Source: Physcomitrium patens
Taxonomy: Eukaryota; Streptophyta; Bryopsida; Funariales; Funariaceae
Length of the DNA stretch: 64,000 nt
NCBI RefSeq assembly: GCF_000002425.4
Contig: NC_037265.1
Span: forward strand, 12,790,330 to 12,854,329
Direction of reading: 5' to 3'
Made by a program: the position numbers and the translations under genes. The notes under the pieces were generated by a model. That model saw nothing but the letters and a program-made list of their open reading frames with translations. It had not been told where the DNA came from and did no database searches. Shown here in pieces: positions 46,216-64,000 of the stretch (the first letter of the stretch is position 1; every line of letters starts with the position of its first letter).

Positions 46216-47404
46216 TTGATAGTTGGCAAAAGTTGGCATCAGTCTCATTTATGAATTAATTCAAGACCTAATTACATGCTTTGATTATAGAATTTTGAGT
46301 GAACATGAAACAAGAGTTATTAATTTCTTTGTGAATCTCCACAAATTCTTTTGTATCATCAAAGTCAAAGAAGTCATCTTGAAAGTTTTTTTTTTTTTGC
46401 TATTTTGATTTCAAAATCACTAACCTCATGAGATAGGTGATTTGGTGAAATATCAAGTAATATTTCAAAGTACCAAAGAATACTTTGAGCAAATATTACC
46501 TGAAAAGTAGATGTTTGAAATCTCCTAATGACTTTTTTTAAATATAATATTTATAGAATGAAAAATGTTATAACCTCTTATATAGAGATTAAACTATAGA
46601 AATTTAAATTTTGATTAATATGTTTTAAATTTGTGTCTATTTAATGATTTGGTTTAAGCATAAATTAATTAAACAATAAATAAAATATTCATGAATCTTG
46701 TTCTTTCATTTAATAATTTTAAAAAATAAAGTAATGACATTTTTTTTTATTGTGACGAATTATATTTTTTTCTTATTTTATATTATTATTATTATTATTA
46801 TTTAAAATTATTTAAATAGATAAATTGATTAAAATTTTAAAATCTTGATGAATTTGACTATTAGAGCTAGAAACAGGTATAATTAATTTAAATATTATTT
46901 AATAAAAAAATGTTTTTTAGCATTTGAATACTTATATTTTATACTTATATAAGTTTTATTTTTCTCTATATCATTTGAAGCAAAAGAATTGAAACAGTAT
47001 ATAGATTAAAAAATAATAACTTCTATGATATTATTTTTAATAAGTTTATGTATTTGATAAAAGAAGAAAAAAGAAAAAAAATCATATTTTAAAAATATCA
47101 TATATTGTTATTTATTATTTATAATGTACATATTGTATGTGATTGTATGCTATAATAAAGCCTACTTTTATTACATAGTGCAAAAAATAAAAATAAAAAT
47201 AAAAAAAACAAACAAACAAACAAATAAAAAAAGTCAATGTACTCTAATATCACCTATAGTATAAAATATAAATTATACTTTAAAAACCCATGCCATATAA
47301 AATTTGATGAAAATAAGTAAATTTTAAACTAAAAATTCAACCAATCAAATGCCAAAAATATCTATCTATTTTTTTTAATATCTTAAATAAATTACCAACT
47401 TATA

Positions 47405-47441
<37 letters not shown>

Positions 47442-47645
47442 AATTAATAAAAGAATTATAGTTTTTTTTTATGTATATATTGCATAAATGGTAGATTTGC
47501 AATTATTAAAATACAACCAAATTAAACATTGACTTGTAATAATAGTTCTATTAAAGATAATAAAACAAAAAAAAACTTTAAAAAATAAAAAAACATTAAA
47601 TAATAATAATTATTTATTATTAAATTATAATTTTTATATATATTA

Positions 47646-47681
<36 letters not shown>

Positions 47682-48457
47682 ACTTGTAATGAATGTACGG
47701 CATACCATGATATACATCTTTTTTTCTACTTAAACAACTTATAAAATACAATCACCATTCACATAGTCCAAAATTCTTGTGTATTTACCATTGTTAAGAT
47801 AATTACCAACATCACTTATCAAATCAACCTTTTCTATTGCCAAATTCCTTCTTTAGTAGACCTAATCTCTTCCTTTTCTGATTAGTTATTACATTCTTCA
47901 TTGCTAATTGATTCCAAATTTTGTCTTCATTGACATTAATTTCAGTGACATATATTCCACCACAACCACTATTCCTAATTTCTACTATTGCCACAAAAAA
48001 AATCACACAATAATAATACAAACTAACTTGACATTTCTCCCCAAGCAAGTAAAAAAATTGGAAACGATCGCTAAGTTCATGTGTGATCCTGAATAATCTA
48101 TCCACTACAGTATCTTCCCCATTTGATGCCTCCAGGTATGATCGTTAGCAGAGCAAGCAGGGTTTTCATACACTATACACACGATATCACTGTAACTCAA
48201 GCTACTCTGAATAGCCGCTGTTAATCGTCCCAAGTTGCTGATTCAGGGTGTGCTCGTTAAACAGACGAACTCTTCTTAAGTCACCCAACGACTGCAAAAT
48301 CCATGTAGACAATAGTGGCTACACCTGAATGATACAAGAGAATTATTCGGGTTCGAATCTAGAAATATTAACCTATGATAAGGATTGATGAACTGGGAAT
48401 GAATCATTTCGCAATCGTGTTCGTTACTCAATTTTGGATAGTTTTGTTTTCCGTAAA
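46216..48457. other. AT-rich spacer 3' of the ABCC gene
   Basis: Extremely AT-rich, with TA microsatellites at about 47410-47440 and 47655-47678. The frames 46223-46408 and 47824-48105 (minus) show no resemblance to known proteins. The final few hundred bases are the likely 3' untranslated region of the ABCC gene. Confidence 0.5.
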
Positions 48458-55079
<6,622 letters not shown>

Positions 55080-55702
55080 AGCCTCCAACGGTACGCTGAG
55101 GGACGCCTTTCGCCTACCGCCTAGAGTGGCGATTTTCAGATCGCTATCAAGTGCTGTAGATTCATGAATAATTTGTCAAAAGAATAGCTTGCGTTCGTAT
55201 TCTACAGCATAGAATCGGAACCCCACATTTGTAGCCTCAATTCTTTTGCCCAAATTCCGATTAAAGGCATAGTGTGTGATCATTAATCGTTTCCAATCCT
55301 GTAAGTTGTAGGTGAGCTGTAATATTGCTTGGCGCCCGCCTTCTCCAAACCTTACATGGCTGCCCTAGACACCCCTCTTAAGTTCGACAGTCTACGCCTG
55401 TGTGAGCCTCTCAACCCCCACGCTTCCAGTCCTACTTACATTCGATAGGGGGTCACACGCACACAAACTTCACAAGTCTAAGCTCGTTTCTGATCAAGGA
55501 ATCCCAAAAGGTAATCGATGAGCGACGTGTGGGCATCGGGTCAGGAACTCTATCTACATGGTCCTGAACGAAATAATAATGTCAAGGTAGAGAGACTCAC
55601 ATGCACAACAAATACTACGGTGACATCAGACTCAGTAAGTACTGTACAACAAATACTACGGTCACATAAGACTCAGTAAGTACTGTAGTCTACAGTAAAT
55701 AC
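55080..55702. other. Upstream region of ABCC gene with a 41-bp tandem repeat
   Basis: This is where the promoter, leader or a missing first exon of the transporter should be. No TMD0-like hydrophobic frame is seen on the minus strand. A 41-bp direct repeat (ACAACAAATACTACGG at 55605 and again at 55646) adjoins the copia element and may belong to its LTR. Confidence 0.45.
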
Positions 55703-55979
55703 TGTAGTTACGGTGTTTGAAATGTAGCAGAGAGAAACTGCTTATTTTCTCCCCTTCTCTTAGTATATGAGAGATAATCATATCAATATACTCATTCTTG
55801 TGTGTTTTATATATATGTGCACATTACTTCTAGCTATTCTAGTATCTCTCTCTAAAACATTCTCAACATGTTATCAATACAATTGCTTTTAAGTACTTAG
55901 TCTTGGTTCTTAAAAACTTATGTGTATTTTATCTTTGGTTTTTTCATCAATTTTTTTTTCTCTAACTTGCTGCTTTGTT

Positions 55980-56335
55980 ATTTTGCTGTTGCTACTACTA
56001 CTATTATTGTATTAGTGCTACTACTCTTGTTGTTGTGTTGTTGTTGTTGTTGTTGTGTTGCTACTCTTACGTTGTTACTGTTTTGTTGCTGCTGCTCCTG
56101 TTGTTGTTGTTGTTGTATTGCTCCTACTGCTATGCTATACTATTGTTGTGCTACTCTGTTGTCTTGTTGTTGTATTGTGTTGCTACTATGTTGTCTTATT
56201 ATTGCTATGTTGAATTGCTCCTATTGTTGTTATGTTGTATTGTTGCTATACTACTATATTGTCTTGTTGTTTTGTTATTGTACTATGTTCCTACTATACT
56301 GTGATCTTGCATTGCTATTGTACTTTTGCACATTG
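55980..56335 (+). repeat. TTG/CTA-rich simple-sequence leader
   Basis: Imperfect TTG, CTA and GCT triplets fill this stretch. The long frames across it (leucine- and cysteine-rich) are products of the repeat and not genes. Confidence 0.85.
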
Positions 56336-56349
56336 TTGCCAAACTATGA

Positions 56350-56550
56350 CATCCTACCACCGTTTGCTGCATCCTACCATTGACTGCCGCATCTTATTGC
56401 CATCTGCCACATTCTGCCATCGTTTGTTGCATCTTGCCATTGACTATCATACCTTGCCACCATATGTTGTATTCTACTATCGATTGCCATATCTTACAAC
56501 CAATTGCCACATCTTGCCACCAACTGCTGCATCTTGCCGCCAAGTTGCCA
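56350..56550 (+). repeat. 20-bp minisatellite, 10 units
   Basis: Ten consecutive units of 20 bases (the last 21) follow the pattern CATCTTGCCACCGATTGCTG with two to seven changes each. They sit in the untranslated leader between the copia LTR and gag. The regular period was counted directly; the origin is unknown. Confidence 0.85.
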
Positions 56551-56582
56551 TGCCCTATCGCAAACCATTGTAGATCCTTATT

Positions 56583-56587
<5 letters not shown>

Positions 56588-56617
<30 letters not shown>
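56588..56617 (+). repeat. Poly-A run of 30
   Basis: Thirty uninterrupted A follow the minisatellite and precede the copia gag. It may be a replication-slippage homopolymer or the trace of a retroposed tail. Confidence 0.9.
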
Positions 56618-56620
<3 letters not shown>

Positions 56621-58401
56621 CATCAAATTTTTAACATTTTGATTTCAAGTTTTAACTTTATCATTTTATTTGGCTTTACATTTTAAGGTGAATTTTACTC
56701 AACCTTTTCTACTTGATCTTATATTTTTATTTACAAATTTATTGATAATGAGTGCTTCAACATTCTCTACTGCCTCTATTATGTTTCCAACTATCACCAC
56801 TACATCCCAATATTTTTAAGCTCTTTTATTTCTACCATTGATTGCTGATGGAAACAATTATCTATTATGGGCAAAAATAGCAAAAACAAATTTATTTACA
56901 AAATAATTCTTGGATGCAATTCTATTTGAAGAATCTCCTATTGTAAGTACTTCAATTCTTCTTGCTATGCATTGAAAAGCACTTCTTCTCCTTTGTCATC
57001 ATCTTGTACTTATATTAAAACATGAATATTTAAAAATGGAAGATCTAACCAAGCTCTCGGAGAATCTTAAATCCAAGTTTGATCATCAAAAGATCATTTT
57101 TCTTCTACATGCATATCATAATTAGATACATGTACTTATCTTGGATTTTCCAAATTTAAATACTTTCAATAGAGAAATATATTGTATTGTCTTACAATTA
57201 TGATTATGTAGATAAAGCATCTTTGAATAAGAAATAATTGATATAACTCTCTCTATATTTCCTTCCACATCTATTGTGCTTGCACAATAATATAAGAACA
57301 TGAAATTTCAGAGTCATCATGATCTCATGTCCTATCTACTTCTTGTAGAGAAACAAAACAAGCTACTCTTGCACAATGCAGAAGCTCATTCTATTGGAAC
57401 TATGATTCTAAAATCTCATGTATTTAATATTTTAAAGTGTAAAAAAAATTTATACAAATATAGAGAAAGTACTCATAAGCACTAGGTTAGTTACGGTCAT
57501 GACCATTTTATTCCATATAGAAAGAATAAACGTTTTACAATTAATTACAGTGAAAAGCAAAAATCACAGATGTATTCTTGCCATAAATGTGGGATTATTG
57601 GACATTTGGTACATGTGCCATACTTTAGAATACTTTGTTAAAATATAACAAGAAAATAAGAAACTTTGAGTTGAGGTTTGTGAAGTTCATACCATAGATG
57701 GATCGATAAACTCAATTGGTGTTAATGATTTAGAGGCTTATATAAATGACAAAACCTCAAATGATGAATCAAATAATGTACTCATTGATTTTGTAATAAT
57801 ACATACTATCTTGCAAGATAGATGGTTTTTTATTAAAAAAACTTCAACTTGGCAAATTAAAAATTTGATGACTATGGCTAGAATGAATGCATTTCATTTT
57901 CAAGAGGGAACAACAATGGTAAAATTGCCTATGGGCTCTATCATAAAATATAAACATACAATGTTTGCATCCTCAATACCTCAGAGTCTGATCAGCTACC
58001 AAGATGTGTATGCCAATGGTTATCACTTCTCAATCAAAATTTTAGATAGGTGGGAGGTTTTGGTTCTTAAATAGAACCATAAAGTTGTAAAAAAAAAATT
58101 TTGCTGCAACAAATTATTTATATCAAATTGGAATCTAACCTCCTATTATATTTAATTTTGTATCATCTATCACAAAAAGTCACATTTCTCTTTGGCATGG
58201 ACAATTGAAAAATCTAAAATCTACATTATTTTAAAAGATAATTCCATGTATAATTGGGAATAATTTAAGACTTGTAGATGCTAATTCTATGGAATTATGT
58301 TGTACATGTATATAAGATAATCATTAAGGTAAGATGATTGCTTATCCTTCAATTTAAAAACTTCCAAAAGAATTACTACCAATGCTTAAAAGATTGCATG
58401 G

Positions 58402-58962
58402 TATCACAAATATATACCTATTATAATTGTTACTTACATAATATAAATAGGTAGAATTAGATAAAAGTAGATTAATTTCATAATACCTTCTAAAAAAGCT
58501 TCCTAAAAGCTTCTTAGATGCTATTTTGACTTTATATATGTTTATAGTCGATTGATAGGTTAGAAACTTGGTCAACAAGCTATCCATGTGTCACATGTAT
58601 TGATAGCTTGTAGAAAAAGCTAACTATGTGGTGCCTATATAAAAAACTTGCTTTGCAAGTCAAGATATGTATCATACAAAGTCAACATGTTTTTGGAGGT
58701 CTTATAGAATGTTGTCACATAGATTCTAGGTAGATAATATATATAGATGTAAGAGTGAAGCCTTCTTCACTCTTGTCAACTCTTTTTTTATTTCTAGTAT
58801 AGTTTTAAGAGTGTCTAGTTTCCTTGTCTTTTGATAATAGCCATTTTAATTTTCTTTTTAATATACATACTTCTCTATTTCTATTTTTTTGAGAGAGTCT
58901 CATTTTTTTATTTACTTTCATTGAGTTCTTGTTCTTGACATATTGACAAGACTGTACTTATA
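58402..58962 (+). repeat. 5' LTR of second family B element (561 bp)
   Basis: It starts TATCACAAATATATACC (a worn TGTCA start) and ends GTACTTATA, followed by ATATTAGAGCTTTG, the worn primer-binding site. The TATA box region near 58738 and CTTCACTCTTGTCAACTC match the minus-strand element. It interrupts the copia element. Confidence 0.82.
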
Positions 58963-59164
58963 ATATTAGAGCTTTGTCTTTTCTTGATTAAGAATAGATT
59001 ACCTATTTTTCTTGATAAGACATAAGCATATTAGAAGTTATGGATTACCTTCTTCTAAATTAATATTGTTCTTAATATTTCTTTGTTTACAAGTCCTCTC
59101 TTATGCTTGTCTTGAAAATCATTAGAATTTTTTTTTCTAAGTATTATTATAGCAGATCTTCTTG

Positions 59165-60120
59165 AAATGAAGAATGCAATGGCACAAATGTAAGAGCAAT
59201 TAAAAAAGTTGATACTTGCAATGCATAAATTCAATTTATTGCCACCAAGAGTACCAAAATACCAAAAAATAAAGATATACACATGATTGAAGCCACTTCA
59301 ATATCTATACCAAATCACATCTCTTCTCTTATAGTAGAATGTTCTTCTAATATTAAAGAATCTAGAATTACCTTACCTGAGAAGTTTGATGGCACAAGAT
59401 TTAAGTTTTGAGGATTATCAATCAAGTATAATTTGTGATTGAACTTCAATCCCAAAGCTATCCAATGCTAAGATCACAAGTTAGATTCATTAGTACACTT
59501 CATTCAAGTTTGGCATTATTATGGTTTTCATCTTTTCTTGAATGACAAGTTCCAATATTAAATAATCTCGAAGCTTTTTTGATGGAATTTTAATCTATGT
59601 ATGGAGAACATGATGCAATTCATATTGCAACTAATAAATTTTGTATCTTGTAATAAGGCAATCAATCAGTGACATCATATGCTTCATAATTTCAACAATA
59701 AGTAATTTATATCAATTAGGATGATGCTGCCTTTATTAGCCAATTTTTCTATAGATTATAATATGAGGTAAAGAAATTGATCTTCAACTTATCTAATCCT
59801 TAGATATTGAGTCAAGCAATTGACATTGTTGTGAAGAGTGATAATTAGCTTTTTAAGTTTCAATTTGAAAATTATGCAAGAAAGTCTCTACATTATTATA
59901 ATTTAATAACAACACCAGTGACCTCTCAATCTAAACATTTGAAAGTTAAAGACATGTAAATTGATGTAATACGTTTTGAATCTCTTATTGAATAAGAAAA
60001 TATTTATCGTCAGAAAGGACTATGTTTATATTAAAAAAAAAGCTAAGCACATTACTTAATATTGTTTAAAGAAATGTTGCAACCACAAAATAAGGAATAT
60101 TATTGTCAAAGATGAAAAAA
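59165..60120 (+). pseudogene. gag of second family B element, decayed
   Basis: The start MKNAMAQM, the middle LPEKFDGTRFKF (near 59380) and the end RQKGLCLY (knuckle region, near 60010) follow the minus-strand gag. An in-frame TAA at 59591-59593 sits exactly where the other copy has TGA. The zinc knuckle is destroyed. Confidence 0.75.
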
Positions 60121-60154
60121 TATTGAAAAAAAAAAATTTCTAGCAAGAATAGGA

Positions 60155-60566
60155 ATCATGAGGCTAGAATCTTGTACAAATGAATGTCTTATCTTTTCTT
60201 CAAAACTCTCTCCTTGTTTTACAATACATGTGCATTTAGGTCCTAATAATCACAAAGCTTCTACCTTGATAGATTTAAGAGCCTCAACTAGTTTCTTAGA
60301 TAAAGAATTTGTTAAAAACCATAGAATATTGTTAGTACAAAAAACTAAACCCGTACATGTAGAAGTTATAGATGGCCATTAGTTATCTTTTAGAGATATT
60401 ATTTATAAAATATTTCCTGTAGATGTAGTAATAAATGGTCATAATAGTTGTATAATTTTTAATATAATTAGGTCTCTCTCTATTCTAGTCATTTTAGATT
60501 TATTGTGGCTAAAAAAATATAATCCTTTGATAGATTGGATTTTTCATAAACTTGATTTCCCTTAGA
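60155..60566 (+). pseudogene. Protease of second family B element
   Basis: The text follows the other copy: ASTLIDLRASTSFLDKEFVK holds the active-site place, with D-S-G changed to D-L-R. The ILG motif is worn. It ends DFP and TAG (60564-60566), matching the TAG in the minus-strand copy. Confidence 0.75.
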
Positions 60567-61115
60567 ACATTATTAAGAGTTTTATAGAAAACCATGAGTC
60601 TAATATAACCAAACCTATACTCGTAGGTACCAAAGCTTTCTTGCATGCTGTAAAAGAAGGATTGTCTTTTGTTATTTATGTCAAATCCATTTTTAATGAT
60701 CGAAAGACTTTAAGTGGCATTTCAAGTAGTTATTAAGATTTTAAAGATTTTTTTGAGAAGAAGAATATAAATATTTTCTTAAAACATCATTCATATGATT
60801 GCTCAATCGACCTTAAAGAGAGAAGTTAGCTATCATTTGGTCCAATCTGTAGTTTATTACAAAAATGAGTTAGTTGAACTTAAGAAATACATTGATGAGA
60901 ACTTGGCTAGAAATTTCATATGCCATTTAAAATCTCTTGTAGAAGCTCTTATCTTATTTATGAAGAAAAAAGATAGATCGTTGCAAATGTGCATAGATTA
61001 TCAAGATCTCAATAAGATTATCATTAAAATAGATATCCTTTATCCTTGATATCTAGACTTCTTGATCAACTAAATCAAGCTAAGATCTATACAAAAATAG
61101 ATCTACAAAGAATAT
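60567..61115 (+). pseudogene. RT of second family B element, first half
   Basis: ELKKYIDENLARNFICHLKS and LQMCIDYQDLNKI match the RT start; the segment ends [10 protein letters not shown] at 61110, inside motif A, where the solo LTR is inserted. One indel near 61040 shifts the frame. Confidence 0.8.
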
Positions 61116-62574
61116 TGTCATGTTATAACACAACTATATGGTGAAAGATGATAATATGGATCTTATTATAGAAGAATCAAGTTAAAAGATAAAATAGAAA
61201 AACATGAATAAAAGATAGGAAGGTAGTAAAACTTTTAGTAGTAGTATTGTCTTTTTACAAAAGTGACTTCTACTTACTTTGTAAGACTATAAATAAGGCA
61301 AAACAAAGTAAATTAGAAAAATAAATGATATAGACATCTGTAGCAAAAAGTTAAGAGTAAATTATAGCAAAATTTACTTAGAAAAATTAGATATTGATGC
61401 CCAGAGAGGGCCGGTTATGAACCAGGGTCAAAATTAGACCCTGAGGCACAAAACTAAGTCTCAATGATGATTCCAGGGTTGTTTTGTAAATTAGAGAAAG
61501 ATATTTGAGAGAAAAATAGATAGGATTTCTATGAGCATTAGTTTTGGGTGATTTAGATTTGTAATGACTTTGTAAGAGCTTTACAAAGTCAAGTTTTTTT
61601 TCAGATGACTTGGGTTTTGTGAAATAAAATAGGATTGACGTTTTTAGTGATTTCAAGAGTTTTGTAACAAATCTATGGATAAAATTTTGTGGATTAATGT
61701 TTATAGTTGTGTTTAATATATGTTGTGAATCTTAGCTCAATCTAACGGTTGAATTGAAGATTATTGAGGTTTAAATGGATCAAGGTCTCAAAAAGTAGAA
61801 TTTTAGGTCTAGTGAGGATTTTTAAGATTGCTTGCAATCTACTAGTTGGATTGGAGTGAAATTTATGTGTAAAGATATTAGACTTTTTTTTCTATGTATT
61901 TGAGAATTCTGAAATCAATCAAATAGTGAAAAAGAGAGATATTGACTCTACGAGATTAGCATCAAGGTTGGATAAGGTGGCCGGCTAATATCCAAGCACA
62001 TTTTTGAGGCTATCGTCTATTTGGTAATTGCGATTCTTTTCAAAAAAATTGTGCTTGTTTTCAACTTAATTGTCAAAAATTTTGAAAATTTTGAGTTAAG
62101 ATCAACGGTTCATTCATTAGTAATTGAGGTTTAAATCTGTTATAGGAATTACTAAGATTTGATTTAGGATTTAGGATTTGGTTTAGGATTTGGTTAGGGT
62201 TTGATTTAAGATTTGGTTAGGATTTGATTTAGGATTTAGGATTTGTTTAGAGTTTAAGATTTAGTTAGTTTTTGGCATAAAATTTGAGTGAAGTCCAATA
62301 GGATTTTAACTCGGATTAAATTAAGATTGAATTGAGATGTATTTGAGATATATTTGTCATCATTCTAATATTTCTTTAAGATTTCTTATTATTTTTTTGT
62401 AATTCCTTTGAGTTTTCTTTGAATTTGATTAAAGCTTTCTTAGCATTGTTATGATCTAATTAGAGTTTAATTAGTATTCTATTAGAGTTGAGATTTTATT
62501 GTTGCAATTTTTATTCTACCTTCCATAGCCAGGTACTCGAAGCATTCTCAAGCAAGACTTCACGCATTACAACA
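61116..62574 (+). repeat. Solo LTR of family A type inside family B RT (1459 bp)
   Basis: It starts TGTCATGTTATAACAC and ends with the conserved box (GCATTCTCAAGCAAG, CACGCATTACAACA). The RT reading breaks at its left edge and resumes at its right edge. The flanks ATAT (61112-61115) and ACGT (62575-62578) look like one four-base target copy worn by CpG decay on one side. The interior holds TTTAGGATTTGG-like repeats at 62155-62270. No gene is inside (61387-61656 minus is not called). Confidence 0.8.
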
Positions 62575-62578
62575 ACGT

Positions 62579-63050
62579 ACAACTTGGTTTGTATCAAAGA
62601 AGGAGATGAATAGAATATTATATTTCAAATAAGATATAGATACTTCAAATATAATGTCATGCTTTTTAGACTCACAAATACACTAGTTGCTTTTCAACAT
62701 CTTATGAATGATATTTTTTTTGAGTTTTTAGATGATTTTGTTGTTTGTTATTTAGACGATATTTTAATCTATTCTAAAAACATAAAAGAGCATAAAGTTC
62801 ATATTTGTTATGTGTTACAAAAATTTAGAGATACAAGATTGTATACCAAATTGAAAATGTATGTATTTCATACTATTCAAGTTGACTTCCTAGGATACAT
62901 CATTTCCAACAAAAGACTTGTGATGGATTCGAAGAAGATTCAAACTATTATAGATTGGAAGATTCCAAAAACAGTAAAAGATGTACAATACTTTTTAGGC
63001 TTTACTAATTACTATTAAATCTTCATCAAGATTTTTTTTTCAAGTTGCAG
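62579..63050 (+). pseudogene. RT of second family B element, second half
   Basis: It continues NLVCIKEGDE, then [33 protein letters not shown] (catalytic YLDD intact) and VQYFLGFTNYY. It corresponds precisely to the part missing before the solo LTR. Confidence 0.82.
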
Positions 63051-63530
63051 CTCTACTTACACGTCATATATGCAAAGACAAACTTGATTAGAATAAAGAA
63101 GTTAAAGTATCTTTTAAAGCCTTGAAGTTGACATTTATTTTTTTATCAATTTTATATCGCATTGATTTTTTCAAGGTATTTTTTATGAAAATAGATTCAT
63201 CACATTTTGCTATAGATGTTTTTTTGTCATAAATAAGAGAAGATAACAAGCTCTACCTAATAAATTTCTATTTTAAGAAATTCTCAATAATCAAGCTTAA
63301 TTATGAGATCCATGACTAAGAACTTTTTATAATTGTGGATTCTTTTTAAGAATGATATCATTATCTAGAAGGAGCCTCCAATCTAGTCACCATATATAAA
63401 AATCACAAGAACCTTGAATATTTCACATCAGCACATATTTTGAATCATTGTCAAATTTGTTAGAGAATGTCTTTGTCAAAATTTGAGTTCAATATCACTT
63501 ATAGGCTAAAAAAATAACAAGGTTTATCTG
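63051..63530 (+). pseudogene. RNase H of second family B element
   Basis: Broken frames give FMKIDSSHFAI (first Asp kept), IHD.ELFIIVDSF and NLEYFTSAHILNH, following the minus-strand copy. Stops are frequent. Confidence 0.7.
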
Positions 63531-64000
63531 ATGTTATTTTTAGACATTCTTATCTTATACCAAAAGAAGGAGATGTAGCTTTTGATTAACAAAAGATAAT
63601 TTTATTGAAGCCAAAATAATTTTATCTTCGAATAGTGAAATCAAAATTGACAATTGATTCAACTTTTATCAAACAAATTCAATCAAGTATATCCTCTAAT
63701 CTTCTTATTTATGATATTAAGAATACTTCTTCTAAGTCTCCTAATACTTCTAAGTTTGAATTTAAGAACAATCTATTTATTTTAAATGATGCCCATATGT
63801 TCCAAAAAGAGAAGCACATTTATGTATTCTTTATACATGTCACAACTTTGTAACAATAGAACATTTAGAATACAATAAGATTTTGGAGCTAATATCTTGA
63901 GATTTTTGATGGCCGCAAATGTGAAAGAATGTAAAAGACTTTATCAATCATATGACATTTGTTCAAGGTCAAAAACTCCTTGTCATTGACATTATAGACT
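63531..64000 (+). pseudogene. Integrase start of second family B element (cut by window end)
   Basis: The N-terminal part before the zinc site can be followed (MKSKLTIDSTFIKQIQSS, NTSKFEFKNNLF), then the worn zinc module and SYDICSRSKTPCH near 63950. The catalytic core lies beyond the window. Confidence 0.75.

Larger units (their letters stand above)
55703..58401 (+). mobile_element. Decayed copia retrotransposon, 5' part
   Basis: A probable short LTR (about 55703-55868, TGTAGTTACGG to TTCTCAACA) is followed by a TGTTATCAA priming-like site, a long low-complexity leader, then gag from about 56748 (MSASTFSTASIM; NNYLLWAKIAKTNL is the copia gag signature). A zinc-knuckle remnant CHKCGIIGH lies near 57580 with its last Cys replaced by Pro. 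The protease region near 57795 reads DFVIIHTIL where D-S-G-T-T-H-T-I-L is expected. LISYQDVYANGYH (about 57990) is typical of the segment before the copia integrase. Many stops are present. The element is cut off by the family B LTR at 58402; integrase and RT are absent. Confidence 0.75.
58402..64000 (+). mobile_element. Second family B chromovirus, decayed, runs off the window
   Basis: The order is LTR, primer site, gag, protease, RT, RNase H and integrase start, all with many stops and C-to-T type changes. It is split within RT by a family A solo LTR (61116-62574). The element is on the plus strand and its 3' half lies beyond base 64000. Confidence 0.88.

Noticed and set aside
55922-56383. 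Long leucine/cysteine-rich membrane-like protein
   Set aside because: It is a translation of TTG and CTA triplet repeats; two overlapping frames give equally repetitive products.
61387-61656. Minus-strand 89-aa frame
   Set aside because: It lies wholly inside a solo LTR and shows no resemblance to a protein family.

Overview
This window looks like nuclear DNA of a land plant. The evidence is a plant-style SPARK receptor-like kinase, a plant-type LSM1, a full-size ABCC transporter, many GT-AG introns, and AT-rich intergenic DNA packed with old LTR retrotransposons. A bryophyte is plausible from the retrotransposon types, but the lineage cannot be fixed by eye.

Four host genes can be reassembled exon by exon, and every model keeps an open frame. 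(1) 7989-16068 (+): FANCI, 15 exons, 1520 aa, the partner of FANCD2 in interstrand-crosslink repair. (2) 17523-19932 (+): LSM1, 5 exons, 127 aa, a subunit of the cytoplasmic LSM1-7 ring that promotes decapping of mRNA. (3) 25650-30071 (+): a receptor-like kinase, 11 exons, 864 aa, with a signal peptide, two cysteine-rich SPARK-like modules in tandem, one membrane segment and an intact kinase domain. (4) 48458-55079 (-): an ABCC/MRP-type ABC transporter, 14 exons, 1313 aa, with both ATPase domains intact but no visible TMD0. The genes do not form a pathway; they are independent neighbours.

The rest is transposon graveyard. 1-5046 is the 3' part of a decayed Ty3/gypsy-like element (called family A here) with a 1.2 kb LTR. 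From 31.9 to 46.2 kb there is a nest: a decayed chromodomain-type Ty3 element (family B, +), holding a better-preserved family B element on the minus strand (34429-40939). The 3' LTR of the outer copy has been broken by three solo LTRs related to family A. A decayed copia element (about 55.7-58.4 kb) lies next to the ABCC gene. A second decayed family B element runs from 58402 to the end of the window and is itself split by a family A solo LTR.

The most interesting non-standard signals are these: a conserved terminal box at the ends of several family A LTRs, with a copy embedded in a reverse transcriptase; an extra 140-aa ORF between pol and the 3' LTR of family B, also traceable in an older copy; in-frame stops at the same positions in independent family B copies; and the double SPARK ectodomain. 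Exon limits come from splice signals and family resemblance read by eye, without transcripts or database searches.
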